The notes under the pieces were generated by a model that ran no database searches, was not told the DNA's origin, and was given only the letters and a program-made list of their open reading frames with translations. This document shows, piece after piece, positions 6,619-13,565 of a DNA stretch of 15,978 nucleotides. Position 1 is the stretch's first letter, and each line of letters begins with the position of its first letter. A program made the translations under genes and the position numbers. The stretch lies in assembly GCA_036787815.1 (NCBI GenBank), contig DAIQOP010000072.1, positions 1-15,978 on the forward strand, given 5' to 3'. The DNA comes from DATBAK01 sp036787815. Lineage in GTDB: Bacteria; Actinomycetota; Acidimicrobiia; IMCC26256; PALSA-610.

Positions 6619-7490
6619 GCGACGATCTTGGAGATCGGCAGCTCGATGATGCCGGTCGCGCCCGCGTCCTTGAGGTCGGGGATGAGCGTGTTGATCTCCG
6701 TCTTCGGCACGACCGTCTCCACGGCGTAGGCATCGTCGCCGAACAGCTTCGAGACGGTCGGCGACTTCAGCGCCGGCAGGAGCGCGATCACCGCGTCGAG
6801 GTTGGCGCCGTCGACGTTGAGCTTCACGAGCACCCGACCGCGCGCTTCGAGCGCGCCCGCGAGCAACGTGCGCAGCTGCTCCATCGCCCGACGCTTCTGC
6901 GGATCGTCGAACGAGTGCGGGTTGGCGATCAGCTCCGTGTACGAGACGAGGATCGTGTCGAGGATCGTGAGCCCCGCGGCGCGCAGCGCGCGGCCGGTCT
7001 CGGTGATCTCGACGACCGCGTCGGCGATCTCGGGAATCTTCGCCTCGGTCGCGCCGTACGACAGCGAGACCTCCGCGTCGACGCCGTGCTTCTCGAGGAA
7101 GCGCCGCGTGAGCTCCGGGTACTCGGTGTGCACCCGAACACCCGCCGGGAGGTCTTCGACCGACTTCCAGCCGGCGTCGCCGCCGACGGCCAGCACCATC
7201 CGGATCGGCCGCGCGGTCGCCTTCGAGTAGTGGAGCTCGGCGAGGGTCGTCACCTCGGCGCCGGTCTCCTCGATCCAGTCGCGACCGGTGATCCCGATGT
7301 CGAACAGACCGCTCGCGACGTAGCGCGGGATCTCCTGCGGGCGCAGGATGCGGACGTCGACGACCCGCGGATCGTCGATCGTCGCGCGGTAGTCGACCTC
7401 CGACGATCGCACGACCGGGAGATCGGCATCCTCGAACAGCTGCAGCGTCGCGCGCTCCAGGGAACCCTTCGGAAGAACGAGTCGCAACAT
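6615..7490 (-). CDS. hisG: ATP phosphoribosyltransferase, long form
   Basis: HisG performs the first step of histidine synthesis, joining ATP and PRPP to give phosphoribosyl-ATP. The 291-residue length shows the long form (HisG-L), which carries its own C-terminal regulatory domain and needs no HisZ. The start MLRLVLPKGSLERATLQLFEDAD is typical. FDIGITGRDWIEETG lies near 63-77. The PRPP-binding loop is in the stretch ADAVVEITETGRALRAAGL. The C-terminal domain runs from about LVKLNVDGANLDAVIALLPAL to the end; in the family it is ACT-like and mediates histidine feedback. ATG at 7490 is the only suitable start. No other his gene is in the window; in related actinobacteria hisE often neighbours hisG. 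Its stop overlaps the next gene by 4 nt. Confidence 0.97.
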   Translation of the reverse strand: MLRLVLPKGSLERATLQLFEDADLPVVRSSEVDYRATIDDPRVVDVRILRPQEIPRYVASGLFDIGITGRDWIEETGAEVTTLAELHYSKATARPIRMVLAVGGDAGWKSVEDLPAGVRVHTEYPELTRRFLEKHGVDAEVSLSYGATEAKIPEIADAVVEITETGRALRAAGLTILDTILVSYTELIANPHSFDDPQKRRAMEQLRTLLAGALEARGRVLVKLNVDGANLDAVIALLPALKSPTVSKLFGDDAYAVETVVPKTEINTLIPDLKDAGATGIIELPISKIVA

Positions 7491-7527
7491 CGGACGATGA
7501 GGCTACTCGTCGGGCCCGCCGGCGACG

Positions 7528-8196
7528 TCAGGGATCGACCGGCTCCTCGCCGTCGACCAGGCCGAGCAGATGCCCGAGCTTCTCCTGCTTCGCCCGCAGG
7601 TACGCGATGTTCTCCTGCGTCGGCGGGCTCACCAGCGACACCCGATCGACGATCTCGATGCCGTACTCCGCGATGACCTCGCACTTGCGCGGGTTGTTGG
7701 TCATGAGCCGCATCGTGGTGACGCCGAGGTCGAGGAGGATCAGCGCGCCGATCCCGTACTCGCGCGAATCGGCGGGGAAGCCGAGCTCGAGGTTCGCCTC
7801 GACGGTGTCGCGCCCCTGCTCCTGCAGTGCGTAGGCCCGCAGCTTCTGACCGAGACCGATCCCCCGCCCTTCGTGCCCCCGGAGGTAAACGACGACGCCA
7901 CGGTCTTCGGTCGCCACGCGCTCGAGGGCGAGGTCGAGCTGCGGGCCACAGTCGCAGCGCAAGGAGCCGAACACGTCGCCGGTGAGGCACTCGGAGTGCA
8001 CCCGAGCGAGCACGGCGCCCGTACCGGAGAGGTCGCCGCGGACGAACGCGACGTGCTCGGTGCCGTCGGGCCGCGACTCGTAGACGTGCGCGGTGAAATC
8101 GCCGTGGGCCGTGGGGATGCGCGCCCGCGCGACCCGCACCACGAACTGCTCCGGCGGCGCGTCGACGACGGCCTCGACCGGGGTCAGGCGCGTCAC
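7528..8196 (-). CDS. ribA: GTP cyclohydrolase II, stand-alone
   Basis: This enzyme opens GTP to 2,5-diamino-6-ribosylamino-4(3H)-pyrimidinone 5'-phosphate, formate and diphosphate, the first committed step of riboflavin synthesis. The 222-residue chain shows the family motifs: VHSECLTGDVFGSLRCDCGPQLDLAL with the three zinc-binding Cys, then VVYLRGHEGRGIGLGQKLRAYALQ, and MRLMTNNPRK near the substrate pocket. There is no N-terminal RibB (DHBP synthase) domain, although many actinobacterial homologues are RibBA fusions. The GTG at 8196 has GGGAG about 9 nt upstream; no other start codon lies between it and the upstream in-frame stop. It lies about 100 bp after ribD and 37 bp before hisG. Where ribB, ribE and ribH are cannot be told from this window. 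Confidence 0.96.
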   Translation of the reverse strand: MTRLTPVEAVVDAPPEQFVVRVARARIPTAHGDFTAHVYESRPDGTEHVAFVRGDLSGTGAVLARVHSECLTGDVFGSLRCDCGPQLDLALERVATEDRGVVVYLRGHEGRGIGLGQKLRAYALQEQGRDTVEANLELGFPADSREYGIGALILLDLGVTTMRLMTNNPRKCEVIAEYGIEIVDRVSLVSPPTQENIAYLRAKQEKLGHLLGLVDGEEPVDP

Positions 8197-8218
8197 CGGG
8201 GGGCTCCCGTCGAGATCG

Positions 8219-8299
8219 TCACGGTGACGATTCTGACCGCTGCCGGCAGGTACCGAGAACCGGAGGCGCCGGGAGCCTCTGCGCGGGGCGATCGCTCAC
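8219..8299 (-). CDS. Possible 26-aa mini-ORF in the ribD-ribA gap
   Basis: In the 99-bp gap between ribD and ribA, a GTG at 8299 overlaps the ribD stop as GTGA and opens a 26-codon frame ending at TGA 8219. The peptide (begins VSDRPAQRLPAPP, ends RQRSESSP) matches nothing I know and has no hydrophobic segment. The only support is the GTGA overlap, which this genome uses at several real junctions. It could be a coupling peptide, the relic of a lost gene, or chance. Confidence 0.2.
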   Translation of the reverse strand: MSDRPAQRLPAPPVLGTCRQRSESSP

Positions 8300-9414
8300 G
8301 GTGATTCCGGCGGTTCGTACTCGAGGGCGACGTCGTCGCCGAGCGCCCGCACGCCGACGAGCCGGTAGCGGCTGGCGAGATCGAGCGGCGGCCCCGGATC
8401 GACGCCGTAGGCCGCCCGGCCGCCGGCTCCGAGCACGACCGGTGCCACGTAGGCGACGATGCGGTCGACGAGCCCGGCGCCGAAGAACCCGCCGTGCAGC
8501 GTGGGCCCGCCTTCGACCAGGGCCTGGAGCACGCCTCGACGTGCAAGGAGGGCGAGCAGCTCGGCGAGGTCGACACCCGAGCCGCTCCCGTTCGCCGGCA
8601 ACTCCTCGACCGCGGCGCCCGCGGCGATCCACGCCCCGCGTGCCGCCTGCGGCGACCGGTCGGTCGTGACCACGAGCGTCGGTGCGAGCGCAGTGTCGAA
8701 GAGCGGGCCGCTCGCGGGGACCCGCCCCCGACCGTCGACGAGCACCCGCAGTGGCGGCGGACCCAGCGGGCCGGTGACGTCGCGAACCGTGAGCGCCGGC
8801 CCGTCGGCGAGGGCGGTGCCCGACCCGACGACGATCGCCTGCGAATCGGCGCGGCGTTCGTGCGCGTCGGCCCGCGCCGCGACGCCGGTGATCCACCGCG
8901 ACGCGCCGTCGGACGCGGCGACGCGGCCGTCGAGGCTGGTCGCGGCCTTGATCATCGTGAAGCTGCGCCCGTCGCGGCGGTGCACGATGTAGGGGCCCAG
9001 CAGCGTGCTCGCTTCGCGCGCGCGGACACCGGTGTCGACGGTGACGCCCGCGATGCGCAAGCTCGCGTGGCCGCGACCGGACACCTGCGGGTCGGGGTCT
9101 TCGATCGCGCTGACGACGCGCGCGACTCCGGCGGCGATCACCGCGTCGACGCACGGCCCCGTTCGCCCTTGGTGCACGCACGGCTCGAGGGTCGTGAACA
9201 CGGTCGCACCGCGTGCGCGCTCGCCGGCCGCCGCCAATGCCACGACCTCGGCGTGGCGACCGCCCGGCGGCTCGGTGGCGCCTTCGCCGATCACCACACC
9301 GTCGCGAACGACGACGCTGCCGACCCAGGGATTGGGCGCGGTCAGGCGGCGGACCTGGCGGCCCAACTCGAGCGCCCGGGCCATGACCTCGTCGTCGCGC
9401 ACGTCTTCTCTCAC
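8296..9414 (-). CDS. ribD: Bifunctional riboflavin deaminase/reductase
   Basis: RibD deaminates the RibA product and then reduces the ribosyl side chain with NADPH, giving 5-amino-6-ribitylamino-uracil phosphate. From GTG at 9414 it has 372 residues. The deaminase domain (about 1-150) has APNPWVGSVVV, the zinc and catalytic motif GGRHAEVVAL (His54, Glu56) and EPCVHQGRTGPC (Cys79, Cys88). The reductase domain (about 150-372) has TMIKAATSLDGRVA, GSGTALADGP, LRVLVDGRGRVP and LVEGGPTLHGGFF. The GTG at 9414 shares one base with the mogA stop (TAGTG). GTG at 9402, preceded by a GAGAG, is an equally plausible start 4 codons later. It is in the expected rpe-ribD order for actinobacteria, except for the mogA-like gene between them. 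No FMN riboswitch precedes it. Confidence 0.96.
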   Translation of the reverse strand: MREDVRDDEVMARALELGRQVRRLTAPNPWVGSVVVRDGVVIGEGATEPPGGRHAEVVALAAAGERARGATVFTTLEPCVHQGRTGPCVDAVIAAGVARVVSAIEDPDPQVSGRGHASLRIAGVTVDTGVRAREASTLLGPYIVHRRDGRSFTMIKAATSLDGRVAASDGASRWITGVAARADAHERRADSQAIVVGSGTALADGPALTVRDVTGPLGPPPLRVLVDGRGRVPASGPLFDTALAPTLVVTTDRSPQAARGAWIAAGAAVEELPANGSGSGVDLAELLALLARRGVLQALVEGGPTLHGGFFGAGLVDRIVAYVAPVVLGAGGRAAYGVDPGPPLDLASRYRLVGVRALGDDVALEYEPPESP

Positions 9415-9899
9415 TAATGGGGGTGTCCGCCGGCGAGGAGATCGAGGGCGTGGTCGAGCACCGGCCGGACCACCTCGAACGTCTCGCGCGCCCCGCCTGG
9501 GCTGCCCGGGCAGTTGACGATCAGGGCCGCGCCCCGACACCCGGCGACCGCACGCGACAACATCCCGAAGCCGCGGCCGTCCGCGTTGCTCGCGGCGCGC
9601 ACCGCCTCGACCAACCCGGGGGCCGCGCGCTCGATCACCGCGGTCGTGCCTTCCGGCGTGAGGTCTCGGGGGCCGAAGCCGGTGCCCCCGGTGGTGATGA
9701 CCAGGCCGGCAAACCCGTCGGTGAGCTCGCGCAGCGCGCCGGCGACCGGCTCGATCCCGTCGGCGACGGCTCGGCGCTCGACCACCTCGAAGCCCGCGGC
9801 CCCCAGCACCTCCACGAGCGCGTCGCCGGAGCGATCTTCACGCGTGCCCGCGATCACCCCGTCGGAGACGGTGAGCACCTTCGCCCGGCGGCCGCTCAC
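9414..9899 (-). CDS. MogA/MoaB-family molybdopterin cofactor protein
   Basis: Proteins of this fold bind molybdopterin and, in the Mog branch, adenylylate it before molybdenum insertion. The 161-residue chain has the expected start (AKVLTVSDGVIAGTREDRSG), the TTGGTGFGPRDLTPEGT motif near residues 69-85 (GGTG plus the Asp and Glu of the active site) and IVNCPGSPGGARETF near 127-141. GTG at 9899 fits the family N-terminus and lies 21 bp after rpe. Its stop shares a base with the ribD start. No other moa, moe or mod gene is in the window, so it is unclear whether it acts as MogA or MoaB. Its place between rpe and ribD suggests it is simply co-expressed with housekeeping genes. Confidence 0.92.
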   Translation of the reverse strand: MSGRRAKVLTVSDGVIAGTREDRSGDALVEVLGAAGFEVVERRAVADGIEPVAGALRELTDGFAGLVITTGGTGFGPRDLTPEGTTAVIERAAPGLVEAVRAASNADGRGFGMLSRAVAGCRGAALIVNCPGSPGGARETFEVVRPVLDHALDLLAGGHPH

Positions 9900-9920
9900 C
9901 GGCTCGGTCGCCTCATCAGG

Positions 9921-10592
9921 TCAGCTCGCGGCGGCACGGAGCTCGCGTGCCGCCGCGCCCGGGTCGGGTCGTCCGAAGACGGCCGTGCCCGCGACCAGGA
10001 TGTCGACACCGGCGGCCGCGGCGAGCGGCGCGGTGGTGAGCGAGATCCCGCCGTCGATCTCGATCTCGACCGGGAGCTTTCGGGCGTCGATCGCGGCGCG
10101 CGCCGTGCGAACCTTGTCGAGCACCTCGGCGATGAACGGCTGCCCGCCGAAGCCGGTGTGCACGCTCATCACGAGCAGCACGTCGATCTCGTCGAGGTAC
10201 GGCTCGACGGCCGCGTACGGCGTCTCCGGTTCCAGCGTGAGGCCGACGCGCATGCCCAGCGTGCGGATGCGGTCGAACAGCGGCCGCGGATCGCCGAGCT
10301 CGACGTGCACGGTGCACCCGTCGGCACCGGCGTCGGCGAAGCCGTCGAGCAGGTCGCCCGGGTTGGAGACCATGAGGTGGCAGTCGAGATAGAGGTCGGT
10401 ACGCGACCGCAACGACTTCACCACCGGCGGGCCGATCGTGAGGTTGGGCACGTAGTGGCCGTCCATGCAGTCGACGTGCAGCAGGTCGGCGTCGGCCGCG
10501 ACCCGCTCGACCTCGGCCGCGAGCTCGGCGAAATCGGCGGCGAGGATTGACGGAGCGATCTTCACCGGCGGGAGGCTAGTGGGAGTGGCCAT
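9921..10592 (-). CDS. rpe: Ribulose-phosphate 3-epimerase
   Basis: Rpe interconverts ribulose 5-phosphate and xylulose 5-phosphate in the pentose phosphate pathway. The 223-residue TIM barrel shows KIAPSILAADFAEL at 12-25, LLHVDCMDGHYVPNLTIGPPVV (metal-binding His and Asp), LDCHLMVSNP, VLLVMSVHTGFGGQPFI and IEIDGGISL (the late catalytic Asp). I chose ATG at 10592 because GGGAG lies 9 nt upstream. GTG at 10598 would be too close to that site, and GTG at 10565 would still keep the fold. It begins 30 bp after the rsmB stop. Ribulose 5-phosphate is also the substrate for the RibB step of riboflavin synthesis, which may explain why rpe sits near rib genes. Confidence 0.97.
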   Translation of the reverse strand: MATPTSLPPVKIAPSILAADFAELAAEVERVAADADLLHVDCMDGHYVPNLTIGPPVVKSLRSRTDLYLDCHLMVSNPGDLLDGFADAGADGCTVHVELGDPRPLFDRIRTLGMRVGLTLEPETPYAAVEPYLDEIDVLLVMSVHTGFGGQPFIAEVLDKVRTARAAIDARKLPVEIEIDGGISLTTAPLAAAAGVDILVAGTAVFGRPDPGAAARELRAAAS

Positions 10593-10622
10593 TCTCACCG
10601 GCTCCCGCGCGGTGCCGCTCCG

Positions 10623-12017
10623 CTACGCGCGCTCGAGGGTGAGCACGAACATGCCGTCGGTGTCGGCATCCGAGGGCAGCAGCAACGCCCCCCGCCCGTG
10701 GGGGCGCCAGGGCGCCGGCGGCGGGTCGACGGCACGGAACCCGGCGAGATGGGTCTCGGCCCACTCGTCGACCCCGAGCGTCTCCGCATCGCTGTAGGTG
10801 CACACCGCGTAGATCAAGCGGCCGCCGACGCGCACCGCAGGGGCGACCGCGGCGAGCAGTTCGCGCTGGAGCGCCGCGAGGGTCTCCACGTCGCCCGGGT
10901 CGAGGCGCCACCGCGCGTCGGGTCGGCGGCGCAGCACCCCGAGCCCCGTGCAGGGAGCGTCGAGCAACACCGCGTCGCACGATCCCGGCTGTACCGGAGG
11001 GCGCCGCCCGTCAGCGACGATCGGCACGACATTCGCCAGCCCGAGCCGCGTCGCGGTCATCGCGATGCGCGCCGCGCGCGACGGGTTGACGTCGCCGGCG
11101 ACCACGAGCACGCCGTCTTTGAGCTCCGCGATCGCGGTCGCCTTGCCACCGGGCGCCGCGGCGACGTCGAGCACCCGAGCGCCGGAGCCGAGGTGCGCGG
11201 CGACGATCCGGGCGACGGCCTGGCTGGCCTGATCCTGCGGTGTCGCGCGGCCGTCCCGCACCGCGGGGAGCGCGCCGACGTCGCCGAGACCGGTCGTGAC
11301 GAGCGCGTCGGCGAGCAGGCGGCCGCGCTCGACGCGCACGCCGGCGTCGACGAGCTCGGCTTCGACCGCCTCCGCGGTCGATCGCTTGCCGTTGACCCTC
11401 AGGGTGACCGCGGGCGCGGAGTCGGCCGTGCTCAGCACCGCGCTCGCGATCTCGGCACCGAACTGCCCGACGAGCATCGCGACGATCCAGTCGGGCTGCG
11501 AATAACGGACCCCGAGCGCTTCGGTACCGTCGCCGTCGGGCCACGGCCACGGCGGGCCCGCGCGCGCGACCGCGCGCAGCACGCCGTTCACGTAGCCGCG
11601 GGCCGCGGGCGCGATGCCCGCGACGGCCGTGACCGTCTCGCCGACCGCCGCGTGCGCGGGCACGCCGTCGAGCAGTTGATAGGTGCCCATGCGCAGCGCG
11701 GCGCGCACCACCGGCTCCAGTCGCGCGAGTGCCTGCGACGAGCGCGGCGTGAGCAGGAAGTCGAGCGCGCGGCGACGGCGCACGGTGCCGTAGACGAGAT
11801 CGGTCGCGAAGGCGCGATCGCGCGCGTCGAGCCCCGAGCCGCGCAGCAGGGGCGGGAGCACGAGGTTCGAGAACGCACCGTTCTCGATGCGCTCGAGCGC
11901 GACGAGCGCCACGCCTCTCGCGGTCACGGGCGTCGTGACCGGTGGGGTGGCGCGCGGGGCGTCGGGCATGACGGGGGGTTTGCTCATCGCATCCTTGCGT
12001 TCTTCGTTGCGCTTCAC
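10623..12017 (-). CDS. rsmB: 16S rRNA (cytosine-C5)-methyltransferase RsmB
   Basis: RsmB (Fmu/Sun) makes m5C967 in 16S rRNA, near the P site. From GTG at 12017 it has 464 residues. An NusB-like RNA-binding domain spans about 33-165 (GVALVALERIENGAFSNLV, then RDRAFATDLVYGTVRRR). An RsmB/NOL1 linker follows. The SAM-dependent domain has LDVAAAPGGKATAIAEL (283-299), LLDAPCTGLGVLRRRPD (351-367, release Cys356) and LIYAVCTYSDAE (401-412, nucleophile Cys406). The GTG overlaps the fmt stop as GTGA. ATG at 11987, with AAGGA 4 nt upstream, is a close alternative that would drop the first 10 residues. The order fmt-rsmB-rpe is standard for actinobacteria. Confidence 0.95.
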   Translation of the reverse strand: MKRNEERKDAMSKPPVMPDAPRATPPVTTPVTARGVALVALERIENGAFSNLVLPPLLRGSGLDARDRAFATDLVYGTVRRRRALDFLLTPRSSQALARLEPVVRAALRMGTYQLLDGVPAHAAVGETVTAVAGIAPAARGYVNGVLRAVARAGPPWPWPDGDGTEALGVRYSQPDWIVAMLVGQFGAEIASAVLSTADSAPAVTLRVNGKRSTAEAVEAELVDAGVRVERGRLLADALVTTGLGDVGALPAVRDGRATPQDQASQAVARIVAAHLGSGARVLDVAAAPGGKATAIAELKDGVLVVAGDVNPSRAARIAMTATRLGLANVVPIVADGRRPPVQPGSCDAVLLDAPCTGLGVLRRRPDARWRLDPGDVETLAALQRELLAAVAPAVRVGGRLIYAVCTYSDAETLGVDEWAETHLAGFRAVDPPPAPWRPHGRGALLLPSDADTDGMFVLTLERA

Positions 12018-12970
12018 GGGTCGAGGTGCCGGGCATCGGCGGGCAAGCCGGCGACGAACGCCGCGCCGGTCATCGGCTTCTTGCCCTCGGGCTGCACCTC
12101 GGCCAACTCGAGCAGCCCGTCGCCAACGACGAGGGCACCGCGGCGCGTGATCGTGCCGGGCCGCGCGTCGTCAGGGATCGGGAGATCCGTCGGGCGGGCG
12201 CGCCACACCTTCACTCGCCGGCCGGCGACCGTGCACCACGCGCCCGGCCGCGGGTTTCCGGCCCGCACGAGCCGCCCGACCGCAGCCGCCGCCACCGTCG
12301 GATCGATCTCGAACTCCTCGACCGTGAGCTTCTCGGCGTACGTCGTCTCACCGCGTTGGGGCTCCGGTTCGGTGCGCGCCACGTCGGGGAGACCCGCCAC
12401 GAGCAGATCGGTGCCGACCTCCACGAGCCGCGCGCGCAGCTCTCCCGCAGTCTCGTCGTCGCCGATCGTGACGCGCGACGAGCGAAAGACACCTCCGGTG
12501 TCGAGACCGGCCTCCACGCGCATGAGGCATACGCCGGTCTCGTGATCGCCCGCGAGCACCGCGCGCTCGACGGGCGCTGCACCGCGCCAGCGCGGCAGCA
12601 GGGAGAAGTGCAGGTTGACGAAGCCGCCGGGGAGCGCCGCGAGGAAGTCGGGCCGCAACAGCTGGCCGTAGGCCACGACGACACCGAGCGACGCGCCGCT
12701 CGCCGTCACGTCGTCGATCGCGTCGCCCGCGCGTTGCGGTGTCACCACGGGCAGACCCAACTCGAGCGCGGCCTGTTTCACCGGGCTGGCGGTCGTACCC
12801 GCACCGCGGCCGCGCCGCCGGTCGGGCTGGGTGACCACGAGCGCGACCTCGTGACCCGCCGCGACCAACGCCCGCAGAGGCGGTACCGCGTCGCCGGGAC
12901 TCCCGAGGAAGACGACGCGGACGCGATCGCTTCGCTCGACCCGGCCAGTGGGCTCGGTCGTGTCGCTCAG
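12014..12970 (-). CDS. fmt: Methionyl-tRNA formyltransferase, CTG start
   Basis: Fmt formylates Met-tRNA(fMet) with 10-formyl-THF so that IF-2 can use it in initiation. The 318-residue chain has the N-terminal hydrolase-like domain: VRVVFLGSPG at 17-26, TQPDRRRGRG at 48-57, VVVAYGQLL, and NLHFSLLPRWRGAAP at 119-133 with catalytic Asn119 and His121. AGLDTGG carries Asp157. YAEKL opens the C-terminal OB-like tRNA-binding domain, which has NPRPGAW and VKVWRA. The start is unusual: the frame has no ATG, GTG or TTG between a far-upstream methionine (13249, deep in def) and the core. CTG at 12970 overlaps the def stop as CTGA and gives a normal-length N-terminus, so I take it as the start. Translation then probably depends on coupling to def, whose product removes the formyl group. 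Confidence 0.95.
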   Translation of the reverse strand: MSDTTEPTGRVERSDRVRVVFLGSPGDAVPPLRALVAAGHEVALVVTQPDRRRGRGAGTTASPVKQAALELGLPVVTPQRAGDAIDDVTASGASLGVVVAYGQLLRPDFLAALPGGFVNLHFSLLPRWRGAAPVERAVLAGDHETGVCLMRVEAGLDTGGVFRSSRVTIGDDETAGELRARLVEVGTDLLVAGLPDVARTEPEPQRGETTYAEKLTVEEFEIDPTVAAAAVGRLVRAGNPRPGAWCTVAGRRVKVWRARPTDLPIPDDARPGTITRRGALVVGDGLLELAEVQPEGKKPMTGAAFVAGLPADARHLDP

Positions 12971-13491
12971 AGCGCGTGGCGGCGGGCGTTGGGAGCGGTT
13001 GCGCCGTTCATCGCCTGCTCCCGCAGCGTGCGCAGCGCGAGCTTCCGGTCGTCGGGCTCGAGCCGTTCGAGCATCAACACGCCGTCGAGGTGATCGACCT
13101 CGTGGAGCAGCAGGCGACCGAGCAGCTCGTCGCCGACCACGGTGATCGGATCGCCGTCGAGATCGAAGCCTTCGACGGTGACGACCTTCGGCCGGACGAT
13201 GTCGAACGCGAGGCCCGGGAGCGAGAGGCAGCCCTCTTCGTAGAGCCACTCCCCTTCCGTGTCGACGATCGTCGGGTTCGCGAGCAGGTGCGGTCCGTCA
13301 CCGATGTCGTAGACGAAGAAGCGCCGCTGCACGCCGACCTGCGGCGCGGCGAGACCGACACCGGGTGCCTCGTACATCGTCTCGTACATCGAATCGACGA
13401 GCTTCGCGAGCGCGCCGTCGAACTCGGCAACGGCCGCGGCCGGTCGCTTGAGCACCGGGTCGCCGAAGACCCGGATCGGATAGGTCGCCAC
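12967..13491 (-). CDS. def: Peptide deformylase
   Basis: Def removes the N-formyl group from new proteins, using a metal ion, usually Fe(II). From GTG at 13491 it has 174 residues and all three family motifs: GVGLAAPQVG at 44-53, EGCLSLPG at 86-93 (metal ligand Cys88) and LLHEVDHLDG at 128-137 (His130, Glu131, His134). The start VATYPIRVFGDPVLKRPA is typical. GTG at 13533 would add 14 Arg-rich residues not usual for the family, so I prefer 13491 even though its Shine-Dalgarno is weak. It lies 74 bp after priA and overlaps fmt by 4 nt, the common def-fmt pairing. Confidence 0.96.
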   Translation of the reverse strand: MATYPIRVFGDPVLKRPAAAVAEFDGALAKLVDSMYETMYEAPGVGLAAPQVGVQRRFFVYDIGDGPHLLANPTIVDTEGEWLYEEGCLSLPGLAFDIVRPKVVTVEGFDLDGDPITVVGDELLGRLLLHEVDHLDGVLMLERLEPDDRKLALRTLREQAMNGATAPNARRHAL

Positions 13492-13565
13492 CGTCGGATC
13501 GTACCTGCGGGACCGCCCGCGCCGGGCACGCACCGAGGACCGGGCGAGCGAGCGCGAGCATCAGC

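Noticed and set aside
8197..8295. FMN riboswitch or ribE remnant in the gap upstream of ribA
   Set aside because: I see no RFN-element conserved blocks on the minus strand, and no frame here resembles the riboflavin synthase N- or C-terminus. Only short chance-type stems are present (for example GAGGC/GCCTC at 8263-8279).
10698..12545. Very long open frames on the plus strand (also 374-1327, 1789-2664, 2879-4078)
   Set aside because: They lie opposite well-identified genes, are Arg/His/Asp-rich without family motifs, and are the usual antisense shadows of high-G+C codon bias.
12971..13249. Extending fmt upstream to the methionine at 13249
   Set aside because: The extension is Arg/Ala-rich, overlaps the well-conserved def gene out of frame, and has no counterpart in formyltransferases.
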